A stretch of 64,000 nt of DNA from Symbiodinium natans. Taxonomy: Eukaryota; Sar; Dinophyceae; Suessiales; Symbiodiniaceae. The first letter of the stretch is position 1. Each line of letters opens with the position of its first letter. The stretch lies in contig CAJNDS010002595.1 in assembly GCA_905221605.1 (NCBI GenBank), positions 50,001 to 114,000 on the forward strand, read 5' to 3'. A model generated the notes under the pieces. The model did not search any database and was not told the origin of the DNA. It saw only the letters and a list, made by a program, of their open reading frames with translations. Positions 1-11,793 of this stretch are shown here, piece after piece. A program made the translations under genes and the position numbers.

Positions 1-1255
1 GATGAATATGTCGTTGATGATGATGACGACGATGGCGGTGAAGATTCCACCAGCCTGAAGATGTAGATGTGATGATGACAAAGCTGCTTGGCAAATGCCA
101 TGCTTCCCCCCTCGCCGCCCGCCCCGGAACCAATAGCTCGCCGCTTTCCCGACCTCATCCTACACTGCTGAAGCTTGTGCTGTAGCTTCCGTGATCATGC
201 AATGGACTCTGGGTTGCAGCACTCATCAGTGCCCATCTGTCAGCAGTCGCACCTTCGCTGGTGGCTTGAGGACCCTTGCCTGGCACAAGCTTCGAAAGCG
301 ATGGCCTTGAGTGATAACTTTCATGGATGCGGTCTCGCAATTGTGCTACTTGAGTCTTTTTGGCTCACCGGAATTTCGGCAAAATAACAATCCCTGAACG
401 ACAATCCTGATCTCAACCATGGTTTTCAGACCCTCCGCCCCTTGACCTGAAAAGGGGGTTCTTCTATATTCGGGTGCCGCTGTGTGCCCTCGCGCGGCCC
501 GATCTTTCAAGTACATTTACATCTTGAAGACATACAGCGCAGCTGACGTCTACAGAACAAAGCCTACGAAGGCCTAAACATAACCTACATACGCCCCCGC
601 ACCCAAAACCTGACCCCTGCCCCACTTTGCCATCGCTCTGAAAGATTGAGGGCCACCTTGCGCGTGATTAGTTCTACCTTGTCAGTCTGGAAGTTCCCAA
701 ACCAGAGTGTACTCGCATCGATTTTGTTTGCCCTTGTGCTTTGCCCTTGCGTTCACTTGATCGCTGCAGGGCTTTCAGGGTGTCCTGAGCCAGAACAACC
801 CTGAGGCGAATAATTCTCAACACTTACGGGTAACCGCTTGTTGGGCGCGGGCAGTCCCAACACATTGATTAGACTTCGCGCGCCTGAATACAACTTTATG
901 TACGCAGGAACTGTAGGGTCTATTCGAGGATTGTTTTTTGAACGGGGGAAGCATACCAAGTCAACCGTTTCGGCCATTGCCAAACACGTGGTTGAACGAT
1001 TTACCCTGTTCCATTTCCATGCCCTATCTCTGTTGCTCCCTGCTTGCGTTCCTATTCCCTGAAAAGAAGCAACTCCGCCCCGCCCTTCCCTTTCAATGGT
1101 AGCTTCAGCATGCCTAGGAGACGCAAAAAGGAAATGCAAAGAAGATAAAAGACCCTTCGATACCTTCTTGCTGTCTTCCTGTTTTTCTGCAACTCATGTG
1201 AGTAGAGGGAAAAGGCGTGAAAAGACAAACAAGGGAATTGGAGAAGATGAGGAAA
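1..1255. other. stretch without a recognised gene
   Basis: I see no exon that I can support. The first 66 bases read on the plus strand as a short acidic tail ending in a stop codon, which could be the end of a gene outside the window, but acidic low-complexity DNA gives the same picture. The rest has only short open frames without family signatures. Confidence 0.5.
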
Positions 1256-1355
1256 NNNNNNNNNNNNNNNNNNNNNNNNNNNNNNNNNNNNNNNNNNNNN
1301 NNNNNNNNNNNNNNNNNNNNNNNNNNNNNNNNNNNNNNNNNNNNNNNNNNNNNNN
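1256..1355. other. assembly gap (100 N)
   Basis: Exactly 100 consecutive N, the usual placeholder for a scaffold gap of unknown size. Distances across it cannot be trusted. Confidence 0.99.
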
Positions 1356-3960
1356 GCCGCGCGCGTGCTTGCAGATTGTTCTTGGCTCATGCTTGCTTCG
1401 GGTCCCTGCTCACGTCTGGATTTCAGATGAGAAGCTTTTGGGGTTGGGGGTATCGGGCGTGGGATCTGTGGTAGGGATTTAGCATACAAAAGGATTAAGG
1501 AGGCAAGCCTCACTCCCTGATCAGTGACTTTCGCTTCGTCCTTTTGTTCTCCAGTAGTTCGCCATACTGCGCTGGCCGCCTGTCGAGGTGTTGGAGCTCG
1601 TCGGCCGGTGTCATTTGAAGACAAGGCCCACGGCTGCCCATGTATCCAGTACAAGCAGCGTATCATCTGTCTGTGCCTGCCAACGGTAGCCGGGCAAAAC
1701 TTTCATGATGCATGTCTGATAGCCCAGTTGCGCACCAGCAACGTCGGAAAGATCCTCCTGACATGCTCTGCGCGGCATTGGTGCTGGCATCCCGAAAACC
1801 ACAGCGAATTCAAGTCGGAGCTTTCCGAGCAAACTCGCTTGCAAGTCTGTATATAGGTCAGGCCAGCTGTGCTAGTGACTTCTTGGGACAAAGGGAAGCT
1901 GACAAACATCCGTCTGGCACAAGCACGACAGCTACACCAACCATCCCAATGAATGGCCCGCATCCAACGCGATTTGCTGAGAAACCAACTCGGCATTGGA
2001 AGTGCTGTTGACAGCAAGAGACTCACCGCAAGTGCCCAACTCAAGCATGGGCGTTGCCGAGAAGTTCGCTCTGCTCGGATGGTGAGATAATCTCCAATTG
2101 CTGGCTTCAATCAAGTCGGCGGATGAAGCAGTTCTGACCACTGACGCGCGTTCGGCTGCTGCGACTGTCTTGGATGCCCACGGAGTCCACATCCACAGCA
2201 AAGGATGCGCGAGAACCACCACTGCCGAGTGACACAAGCAAAGTCGGTAAGCAGATGATGATGATGATGATGATGGACGGACAAATTCCTGTCTCCCAAC
2301 AGGCACGTCGTCCCATTAACACAAGTCCATGCTTGGTTGAGCGAAGTAAGACGCTTCAACGTCATAGAGGGCCAGTATCTACTTTGAAATCTGGTCCATC
2401 TTCACACAGAGCTGGAGCCGTCAACAAGGCCACACCAGCAAATTCAACGCTGACCCTGCCTGCCATCATGGTTTTCTGAGAATGGAGCAAAGCTCAGGCT
2501 GTTCAGGTCAATCTTTCCCGGCCAGCCAGGACACTTCAAGAACCGCAAATATCAAGCATCAAAAGCCGCGCGTTGTGAGCTGTGTGCTGTAGCTGACTGA
2601 AACCACACTCCTCGCCTAAGTCAATTCCTGCTTAACGGCATGGTGCCCAAGACCCGCAGCTGACTGAACTACAATTCGAAACGCCCACTGTCGACATCTT
2701 CTTTGCACGAGCACAGGCTGTAAAGTCCGCCAGGCGCCAGTAATGGGGCATGTCCCAAGGTTTGCAAGGTGGACACCGAGAAGCTTGCATCAACAAAGCC
2801 GAAGCGCCCTGCGAGCAGGGGAGCAATGGCAAACAGATGCCCACCCGCCGACTTGAAAACATTCTGCGTCTCAGTCGTGACCTGCGCACCAGCCAAGCCC
2901 CAACATCTGGGAATGTCATGACGATGGTCCGTGCTGGGCCCAGAATGCACACCAGCACGTCGCAGGAATTCGGGTGGATGCCTCGTGGCGAACGCAAGCA
3001 GAGACCTGATGGAACACTGATTAGACACAGCCTTCTCTAAGAGATGACAATGACAACGCGCTGCTTCCAGTTTTGCATGGCTTTGCGCTTGTCAAAGGCC
3101 TCTACCAATGTAGGTAACCGCCCGCCCATGGTTCAAGAGCCGTCCCCAAACGTAAAAAAACTTGTCTATGTCAGAAGAAGTCACGCTTGCGCATACGTCG
3201 GCAGGCCCCCAAAGCTGCAAAGCGAGGTGGAGGAGTCACAGCACCACCTCACGCCAAGCAGACAGGCGATCAGAAGCGATAGGAAGCGATCGTTGCAAGC
3301 AATGCATCGTTGCAAAGAAGACTCTTCAGCAGCCTCGTGATCATCTTGAAATGTCTTAGCCTCATCTGGACGTCTGCTGGCTTCGCAACAGGACTTCAAC
3401 ACGACAATGGTGCATGTGATTCGGGGTTCCTTAGACCCAGCAATGCAATGACACGCAAAACTCGTGGGAAATTCATCCTGTGAGCGGAGCCCGCCTTGGG
3501 TGAGACCCTTTTTGAACTCGCCGAAAGCCGGTTTCTTTTTGCGGACACCCTCTGTCTGGGAGCGGTGGGAGGGCCGGTACACTGCATACATGGCTGTAAT
3601 ACACTATAGGTACCGGAGTCCTGAACCCTACTAAGTCTGGATACCCTGACCCTGAACCGTCAACCCTCCCCCCCGCCGTCCTGTGCCGGGGTGTCCTTAA
3701 GCCCAAACTCCTAAAAATCTATTAAAGCAAAAACTCCCAAAGCTCGTCGAAGCCTCTCCACTAAATCCCTTAGAATCACCAGCAAGCACCCGAACCCTCA
3801 ACCCTGAAGAAACCCAAAACAAAAATAACTTTAGAGCAATTAAGTACCGATGTCTTTTGGGATTGCCGCGGGAAGTGATCAAACAAACGACTCACGGAGT
3901 TCACGCTCATCCCGTCTTTAGTTCAAGACTTTGCACTTAAGAAGGTGCTCTGTGTTGCGC
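1356..3960. other. stretch without a confident gene; one weak minus-strand exon candidate
   Basis: Between about 2640 and 2990 the minus strand has an open frame with fairly protein-like composition (alternating hydrophobic and polar residues, ending at a stop near 2669). No domain, start codon or matching neighbouring exon could be found, so it is only a candidate. The remainder shows nothing beyond a GAT microsatellite. Confidence 0.3.
2254..2274 (+). repeat. (GAT)7 microsatellite
   Basis: Seven perfect GAT units. They inflate short open frames with runs of Asp, Met or His in the surrounding DNA. Confidence 0.95.
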
Positions 3961-4012
3961 CTCTCGCTGTTCAATGAAAAGTTTTCTGAACAAAAGCGCC
4001 GCCTAAAAAGTA

Positions 4013-4275
4013 TTTTACTTAGAACATCCCCGCCCTCTCGGGTTGGGCACTCCAGGTATTCTTGGGCTGGGCACTCCAGGGACACTTTGGGCCCTGATTT
4101 TGGGCAGCCCAGGGAAAGCTTGCGGTTGTGCACTCGGGACACTCTGGGTTGGGCACTCCAGGGACACTCTGGGGTGCACTCCAGGGATGAGCGAGGCGTA
4201 GACCGGGCGAGGAGAAGAGTTGAAGAGTTGAGTTTAAAATCTAGCAGCCCCACACCGAGGGTGGGGAAAACCAGC
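4013..4275 (+). repeat. dispersed element with minisatellite, copy 1
   Basis: A conserved lead (ACATCCCCGCCCTCTCG) at about 4023-4039 is followed at 4041-4190 by degenerate copies of a roughly 25-bp unit containing TTGGGCACTCCAGGG. A conserved tail follows at about 4198-4272, with GGGCGAGGAGAAGAGTTGA and CACACCGAGGGTGGGG. The same lead and minisatellite recur at 47.8 kb and the tail recurs there inverted, so this is a dispersed family. No coding capacity or terminal repeats are visible, so its mobility class is unknown. Confidence 0.75.
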
Positions 4276-6876
4276 TTTTCCATGATTTTTGAGACACGCC
4301 CGCGGGAATATTCGAAATACGGCGGATCGTAGAGCGAAAAACAGGAACTCTGTAACAATTTCCCCCGCCGTGAAGAAAACTCTAAAAAATGAATCATCCA
4401 CTAGGCACCCCCCTTGGATTATGATGAAAAGCAGCACCGCATTGCATGTATTTGCATGTGCTCCAAACACATCAAAGGCCAGTCAGGCCCCCCCCCCCCC
4501 CCACAATGAGATCAGCGGCGTCCTCTTCCCAACTGTCGTTGAATGTCTTCAGGGCATGGATCAGCGCATTGATTGGGAGGCCTCAGCTCTTCGAAACACC
4601 AGCTAATTAAACATCCCAGCACTCCTTGTGACCTTAAGTGCACATGCAGCTTTCAATCCGCGGCACTCGACATGACCACCTGGAACACTTTGCGGAAGGA
4701 AACCCGCACTGGACCTCACTCTACAAGTCGATCGCTTGAAAAGCCCGGCTCCGGCTGCAACATTCAGAAGCTGGCATCGAGCAACTTGGGCATGCCTCTT
4801 TCTGTCGGCTTGGATCAACATGTCATGCATTTGGGGTATCTCAGTTTCTTGGGGTTGTCACTCCTTTTGTGACTCCTTTCCCTGCCAGCTACTGCACCTA
4901 CATGGCTGCAGACCTGATGGCACGAACAATCGAGTCCCCCCGACGGCGTTCTGCCCGGGAGTGTTGTCGGCAAACCAGAATCCAACCGAGCCGAGCCGAG
5001 TCCGAACCCCCCGAAACGAGCTACACGGTCATCCTCCTGCATTCCCGGAACCCCCCTTCTCGACAAACGAGGGATGAAATTCCATTGCAGTTGGCTTTCT
5101 CCCGGCCGTACTGTCTCTACCACTTAGAACGACCGACTCACATTGTCTACAGCAGGCTACAGCTGCTTCCACATCGTGGCAACTTCGAAGAAGCAAGGAG
5201 GTCATCAGACCACAACCCAACATGGGTTGCCACCCCCCCCCCCCCCCCCCCCGCATACCCAAATCGGGTGCAGATTTGCTGGAAAAATCGGCTCATGGCA
5301 ACCGAATGTTCATGTTTCGAAAGGGTTGAGGCCGTAGCCTCACACTGGAAGGCAAGCAGACCCTAGTGCGACTACGAGCACTCCATGAACAGAAGCTGGC
5401 CTCTGACAATCTTTGGTGGAGTCAACAGCTGGAAAGATGACCCTGGCCCGGGTTTCTGGCCGCAAAAGTCACAAGCGGGCCATCGAAAGGGGAGTCCCGT
5501 CTGAGGGGTCCCAAGATCACATTCTACCAGCCCTATTTTCTGTGTGGAGCCTTGCACAAAGTGTCAGTGAGCATTACAATCAGCTACGGGATCCAGTACT
5601 GTTTCCAGGAGGTGTGGTCAGTAAGAGCATTAAGGTTGGAATGGTGTTTTCGTGCGCCCTTGAAAGCCCTATTACATTGTATTGAGGGCGTCTTAGAACG
5701 AGTGTGAACCCTGGACTTCATAAGACAACAAAAAGTCACGCGCTTGTCAAAACATAGTCTTTATGAACCAATTGAATCTTCGTTTGCACAAAAACTATGC
5801 TTTTTTACTGTCTTTCTATGCCTTTTTACTGTCTTGGCGTTGTTCTAAAAAACGTTCTTCATGCAAGACGCAAGGACCATCATTTTTCCCGTCGTTGAAG
5901 CCCAGGGAGAACAAAGCATGAAGCACCCTTAAAACACTATAATATTATGGGCTTTTAAAGGGGCCCGTTCAAATACTATTAATATTAGGTGGGGATGCGT
6001 GGGGGCCGTGCGGGTTCCCACTGTTGTCCGAACATGTCTGACTGCTCGCAGGCCTGGACACTCAGGCTGCACGACGGGCGAGGGCTGAAGTCGAAGGGCC
6101 ATAGGCACCAGAAAACAGGTGGAGTTCTTTTGGGGGGTAACATTTTTTGGGGAGGGGTGTTTTGTTTTGGTCGATTTCTAGGAAAGCCAGCATTCCCTCT
6201 ACATTTTCATAGGAGTTGGTCCATTTTTCTTGATTTTGTCCTATGAAAACCTCCATTCCCTCCATATTCTTACAGGATTCATTCTACTGTTCATGGGTTC
6301 CAAGGCGCTAACCCGGTTGATACTTCTGCCGCTTATGCGATTTCATCAGGCACGCCAATGCCCAATGCGGCGCAGTGGTTTGGACATGTGGGTTGCTTGG
6401 GATTCGTAGTCAAAGCTTGTCTGCAGTGTGGGCAAGTGCTTAGCATGCCATATGTCCGAGTTGGACGTTAATTGCAGTGCAGGAGACTTCAGACTTGCAA
6501 GAACGGTGACAAACAGCATCTGAACCTGCAAACGAAAGCATGAAACGCGTCGTCTGAGTTGCCAGTGACGTGAGCAGTGGGCCTCCCAAAAAAACGAAAC
6601 TGCAGACTTACAAGCCCTGCACCTATGAAATGCCGGCGTAAGATACTCACTTGCGCCCAAGGAGGTGGGGGGGACGCGTCGGGTCCATGGCTTTGGGTCT
6701 CGGATTTTGGGCTTTCGGCCAGGGCTCCGCAGGTGGGTCGGACGATTGGAAGTGCAACGCGTTGCCAGCAAGACAACTCTGCTTTACAAGTTGTCGCCGT
6801 AGCGAATTGCAGCTTGCTGCTGAACATCTTGTATTCAGCATGTGCGAAAAGTCGATGTCAATACCCTCTGGATCGG
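4276..6876. other. stretch without a recognised gene
   Basis: Holds C-homopolymers near 4489-4503 and 5226-5252 and many short overlapping frames on both strands, none with a recognisable domain. From 5690 to 6000 the sequence is more AT-rich. I support no gene here. Confidence 0.5.
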
Positions 6877-6969
6877 CCCTTTACTTGATCAGCAAACTGG
6901 CCTGGAGAGAGGGGGGCCCTTTACTTGATCAGCAAATTGGCCTGGAGAGAGGGGGGCCCTTTACTTGAT
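6877..6969 (+). repeat. 40-bp tandem repeat, about 2.3 copies
   Basis: The unit begins CCCTTTACTTGATCAGCAAA and repeats at 6877, 6917 and 6957 with one visible substitution. It directly precedes a second, unrelated tandem array. Confidence 0.9.
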
Positions 6970-6980
6970 CATTGATATAT

Positions 6981-7107
6981 TGGGAGGGGTTATAGTTCCA
7001 CCCGTGGAACACTGGGAGGGGTTGTAGTTCGACCCGTGGAACACTGGGAGGGGTGGTAGTTCCACCCGTGGAACACTGGGAGGGGTTGTAGTTCGAGTTG
7101 TAGTTCC
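6981..7107 (+). repeat. 32-bp tandem repeat, about 4 copies
   Basis: Units start at 6981, 7013, 7045 and 7077 with TGGGAGGGG, followed by a short palindrome TTCCACCCGTGGAA that is changed to TTCGACCCGTGGAA in some copies. It lies about 90 bases beyond the recognisable end of the 28S remnant. Confidence 0.9.
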
Positions 7108-7199
7108 AAATTCAACTCCTTCGGAATAAATCTCAGAAATGAGATCCACGAAAGGCAACATCAAAAAACATAACAAAACAAAGAGGGAAACATTTCTGT

Positions 7200-8038
7200 A
7201 ATGCGTAGAAAAGAAAAAGGAAGAATCTTATCCTTTCAGATGCCAAGATAATATCTCATATACGAAATAAAAGGAGGACTCTTACTCAAAATGTCTCCCA
7301 ATTGATTGGTCGGTTGCTAGTGCAAAAATCCCAGCAATCGCCTTCATTGCGCACAGAAGTTTGATACCTGAGAATTCATATAAGTGCTAGATTCCTTGGT
7401 CCGTATTTCAAAATGGGTCGAATGGAACTAATTGACCAACCATCCACACACACCTGAATCCCCAGAGGCACAAGAATATCACCACAACAAAACAGCATGA
7501 GCCAAGGACCATCCTCAAGCATGCATAGAAGTTGACGTTCAAGCTGAGACATTGCAAGCAATTATTTCAATCCAGACAAAGGACTTGCGTTCCAGAGCCC
7601 AAATGTCGCAGCCACTTGCAGCAATCTCAACCAGAGCACTAGTTCCATTCGCTTCCAGTTCAGCGATTTCAGGCATTTTTACCTCTCTTTTCCAAATCCT
7701 TTTCATCTTTCCCTCATGGTACTTGTTTGTTATCAATCTCGAGCCTGCATTTAGCTTTAGATGCAATTTACCATCCAATTTACGCTCCAATTCCGAGGAG
7801 CGTGACTCTGAGAGCAAGTACCAATACAAGATTCTCACCCACGTAGACGCTCTATTCCAAGAGGCTTACGCTCGCGCCGCCGTTGGTAGTATGTCTAAAG
7901 GCCACAATCCAAGGCAGAAGCCCCGGTTTCCAACCCAAGCTAATCCCTCTTCGTTCGCCATTACTAAAGAAACCCCATTGAGTTCCTTTTCCTCCGCTTA
8001 TTTATGTGCTTAAATTCGATGGATTCACTTATCTGACT
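7200..8038 (-). rRNA. 28S rRNA, 5' part only, decayed (probable pseudogene)
   Basis: Read on the minus strand, the start holds the conserved LSU 5' end (an AAGCATATCAATAAGCGGAGG-like block, here with substitutions, near 7990-8025). The D1 block follows (TACCGTGAGGGAAAG-like, near 7700-7730), then the D2/D3 boundary (CTTGAAACACGGACCAAGG-like, near 7390-7415). Identity fades around 7200. All landmarks are in order, so this is a collinear piece of LSU rather than chance. Most visible changes replace C or G by T or A, and most of the LSU is missing, so it is unlikely to function. Confidence 0.85.
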
Positions 8039-8221
8039 TCATGTTAGGAAGTGTTCAAGACACCAAGTATTGAATTGCCTGATTGAAAAAGACATGAAAC
8101 GTTGATCAATCAACCCAGTGGGCAATACTTAGTACTGAGCATGCCAATGCAAAATATGCAGTAGCACACAGCAGCACCCCTTGAAAGGAGCAGCAGGAAT
8201 AGAAAAAGTAGAAGCGCTGAA
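8039..8221 (-). other. internal transcribed spacer 2 (ITS2)
   Basis: Spacer between the 5.8S and 28S remnants. It ends with a CCTAACATGAAGTCAGATAA block, close to what I remember from Symbiodiniaceae ITS2, which supports a symbiodiniacean origin. The length of about 180 bases is normal for that family. Confidence 0.75.
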
Positions 8222-8368
8222 ACAGACATGCTCTCAGGCATATCCCAAGAGCGCAGTGCACGTTCAAGAGGCCATTGATTCACGGAGTTCTGCAATTCAC
8301 AACGATTATCGCACTTCACTACGCCCTTCATAGGTGCTCGAGCCCAGATACCCGTCGCTGAAATTTGT
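8222..8368 (-). rRNA. 5.8S rRNA, decayed
   Basis: On the minus strand the core TGTGAATTGCAGAACTCCGT is intact near 8275-8295. It is preceded by a CAGCGACGG-type block and followed by the dinoflagellate 3' part (GGGATATGCCTGAGAGCATG). Some universally conserved positions are altered, for example the GATGAAGGGCGCAGCG region reads TATGAAGGGCGTAGTG, again C to T changes. Its position between the two spacers confirms the identity. Confidence 0.85.
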
Positions 8369-8576
8369 GCAAACTCGATTGCAAGAAGATGCTGAAACAA
8401 GTACAGCTGTCAATAATGGAAGGTCCAAAAGGGACCCATGACGATGGGCAATAGCCAGAACATATACTCTGGATGCAGCTCCGAGTACACCCACTCGCCC
8501 ATAGTTTCCACTTACGTTCGAAGAAACACAAGCAATCGTACTCAACAAGGTTCACGAACTGAATTGGATAATGCGA
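8369..8576 (-). other. internal transcribed spacer 1 (ITS1)
   Basis: The 208 bases between the 18S 3' end and the 5.8S remnant. There is no further signal. Its length fits a dinoflagellate ITS1. Confidence 0.7.
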
Positions 8577-8591
8577 ATGATCCTTCCGCAA

Positions 8592-8629
<38 letters not shown>

Positions 8630-9122
8630 TTAAGTGATAAGGTTCATGAAACTTTCCAACGTAACGTCCAGAAGTTGAGCATTACATCAGTCCGAATAAT
8701 TTACCAGATCACTCAATGGGTAGGAGCGACGGGCGGTGTATACAAAGGGCAGGAACGTAATCAGTACGAGCTGATGACTCGCGCTCATTAGGAATTCTTC
8801 ATTGAAGATCAATAATTGCAATGATCTATCCCATCACGATGCATTTTAAAAAGATTACTCGGCCATTTCAGGCAAGATTGCAAACTCGTTGAGCGCATCA
8901 ATGTAGCGCGCGTGTAGCCCAGGACATCTAAGGGCATCACAGACCTATTATTGCCGCAAACTTCCTTGCGTTAGATACACAAAGTCCCTCGAAGAAGTTG
9001 CCCATATAACCGTGGTTACATGTAATTATTTATCAGATTAAGGTCTCGTTCATTAATGGAATTAAGCAGACAAATCACTCCACCAATTAAGAACGGCCAT
9101 GCACCACCGCCCCAAGAATAAT
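8577..9122 (-). rRNA. 18S rRNA, 3' third only, decayed (probable pseudogene)
   Basis: The minus strand ends with GTAGGTGAACTTGCGGAAGG and ATCATT, the universal SSU 3' end with one C to T change. Upstream are the decoding-site block (ACACCGCCCGTCGCTCCTAC) and the blocks around GTTAATTCCGTTAACGAACG and GGTGGTGCATGGCC, all in the correct order and mutated mostly C to T or G to A. Similarity stops abruptly near 9122, where functional 18S would continue for more than 1 kb. The piece is therefore a truncated, hypermutated copy and not a working gene. Confidence 0.9.
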
Positions 9123-10430
9123 CACTATATATGAGATATATTAATGAATTTCGAAAATTAGACGAATCATGATTGCGCAATATTATCATCTCCGCCCCCC
9201 CCCCCCCCCAATTAAGAGAAAATACCGATGAAGAAATTCAAGTAAAACGAAAGCGAAGAGTTTTTGATTCTTTTGTTTTTGAAAAATTGGGCGGTTTAGA
9301 AATGGAGATGATTCGAAAATATCATTTTCTATAAAAAAATGATTGATCAGAAAATTTTAAAATGGTGATTATCGAATATAAATCTCGAGCCTTTCAATAG
9401 GACATTTGGAATTTATTAATCATCGAGATATCCGAAGAAATATTAAAATCATTATATCAGATTCATTTATGATTTATATCTCGTATTTCGATCGATAATG
9501 AAAGATACGTATATCGATATTGGGAATGGGCATATATATTTAACTTATCTATTTCTTAAGATTGTGGTACCTGCCGGACATTCTTGATGACGATGAATTA
9601 TGTGATGTTCTTGCCAGGAGGGATCCCCCCACATAGGTTCGGAGATTCTGATTTATGATTGATATATTTCATTATCACGATATTAGAATAAAAATGTCTG
9701 CGTATATTCATCTCTCAAATCTATTTTTATTCAATGAACATTTTTGGGCGTATGTGCCGCTCGCACTCCGGAAAATTAACATAATCAATTCATATCGGTC
9801 CTCTAATTGGTTCAAAACCTACCCCTGCTCTATATAATATTCTTGAATTTTCGATTCATCCATTCTTATTCAAGATAGCATTCGATACTCGATTTGTTAC
9901 CACCTGCAGCGAACTAAGAAATTATCGAAAAAATAAAAAATAAGAGAAGAAATTCCATATATTTCATTAGAAAACCTTCATTTTTCTTTATACTTTTTCG
10001 TCTTTCTGAGATACCTCATAATTAAGGGTGGTGGCGGGCTTTTAAGCATGTCGAGACGTCTGCCCATAAATCGGAATTCTCAAGATCTAAGTATCTATTC
10101 CGGTTTGAACCCGAACTCCGAAACTTCAGAAACCGGAAATACCTCCTCGAAACTCGTTCCCCACCAACAAATACAAAGTAAATTACGATAGATCATAAGA
10201 AAGACCTTATTTCTCAGCGAGCTTGATTTCTTCTGAGAAATAATAGAAAGCATTTTCGACCCCACCTCCACTAAAATATCATCAGCGTATTTTGATCAGA
10301 AGGAAGTGAGTTCCCGGCAGCCTTGCTGCCCTCGAGAGCTAAGATATAATAAGTCTCCAAGCCAACCCCAAAGCTAAGATTTCCTATCTATGATTTTTAC
10401 TTATTGGAAATTTTCTGTTTTTAGGGGGGG
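9123..10430. other. AT-rich block of unknown origin beside the rRNA remnant
   Basis: Clearly richer in A and T than the rest of the window, with a C-homopolymer near 9187-9199. I could not align it to the missing part of 18S, and it has no open frame of note. It may be ribosomal spacer decayed by the same C to T process, or foreign or organelle-derived DNA. None of these is proven. Confidence 0.6.
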
Positions 10431-10479
10431 TGGTTTGGTTGGAAGAGATAGATCGTTCTCAAATTCATGTTCACTCATC

Positions 10480-10640
10480 TCTTTTGCAAGCATATGGATT
10501 CCGTTTAAACGTATGGAAGCTCATCCCTTTTAGAATCGCATGGATCCCCTTTAAATTCGTATACTCATATCAGCTCATTGCTTTTGAATCATATGGATCT
10601 CGTTTAAAAGCACACACAAGCTCATCCCTCAAAATCATGG
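10480..10640 (+). repeat. degenerate tandem repeat, about three copies of ~55 bp
   Basis: Three successive versions of a unit built around AGCTCATCCCTTTT, CATATGGATC and CGTTTAAA, each diverged. It lies at the edge of the AT-rich block. Confidence 0.7.
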
Positions 10641-11793
10641 GAGCTTTCGATATTGTAAAGCCAGACCCCCACCCCCACACTAAAGCCAGACATCATTTTG
10701 TGGGGGGGGAGGGGGGGGGTGGGCAGCAAAACTCTGCATCCAGCAGAACAAGTAATTAAAGTAGGATCAGCAGCAGGCGGGCCTCAAACCCATTCAACGG
10801 GGTCCGTCCTAGCCTTCGCATCGGGTCCCAAGCGCGGACACCACTTGCGTTGTCCGAAATCGCTTCACAGACCAACATTCTGGTCAGAGTCTTTTAAGCC
10901 CTTTTGCCCAGTTAAAGGTTTGAGGCACATGCTGCTTCTCAGGAGCCACTCATGCACTTCGAACTGATTACCTGCCTTTGCTTGCTATTTTCATGGCGCA
11001 ATGACCATGTTCATTCCCCCATTTTCCAGCTGGAAGGAGACGACTTTGAGGAGCGACGTTTACAGAATCAACTCTCTCATTTCTCCGACTTTGGTGGTTG
11101 ATGTCGTTGGAGTTCACTGGAACCTTGACGTGAGCGCGATTACTTTGTAGAGAGCCATTCATGCAGTCCCTGGCCACTCCATGTCCAACGTACCTGTCTC
11201 CTATGGCCAGAATTGCCAACTTGGAGCCCAAGACACCTAGCTGCAGCCGCCGAAACTTTCCGAAGGTCTTCTTGAAACGAAGTCTCCACTTGCACCCTGC
11301 GCGCTGCGAAAGGCTTCAAGACCAGCCGTCGCAGCGGGAATGATCCGTCGGGGCGTCCCACAACCGCGGACTTGAATACTATGCGGCGAGATGAGAAGAA
11401 ACGCCGCCAAGTCTGTTGCAAAAAGTAGATGGGACAACACGCATCGCAAATGGCCTGCTGACGGGTAAACGTGCATCATCAGGGGTTGCCAGGTGGTGGC
11501 TGAATCTCCGAATCTCCCCCATGGACTCTCACCCAGCCACTAAACTTTGCCGGGGTGGAACTTCTGAACTTTAGCCTGAGGTCTCCTAGTAGTTCCGAAA
11601 CGAAGCTCCCGAACCACCCGAGAAGCCCTTGTGGAACCAAGTTTTTTTCACACCGTTGGCAAGCTCTGAAGGAAAAGTCTCAAAGTTCTCAGAATCCAGA
11701 AAAGAGTTCTGGAGCGCGGTACGGCTTGCATGGGCCAATCTGAGGATTCTGTTGGGACTCTGAGGACTCCTAGCAAAGTGAAACATCTGGTAT
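10641..11793. other. 3' flank of the EF-hand channel gene, no gene seen
   Basis: Contains G-rich runs at about 10697-10725 and several short frames without domain features. It should include the 3' untranslated region of the channel gene that ends at 11794, but no poly(A) signal can be defined in dinoflagellates. Confidence 0.5.

Noticed and set aside
1-66. Acidic C-terminal-like peptide on the plus strand
   Set aside because: GAT/GAC repeats give Asp runs in any genome, and there is no upstream context to support a gene.
358-367. TTTTGGCTCA, part of the dinoflagellate spliced-leader sequence
   Set aside because: Only ten bases match and the conserved AG after it is missing; the upstream SL sequence is absent.
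7200-8040. Open frames over the 28S remnant (for example 7552-8013) as protein genes
   Set aside because: The conserved LSU landmarks explain this sequence; the frames are incidental.
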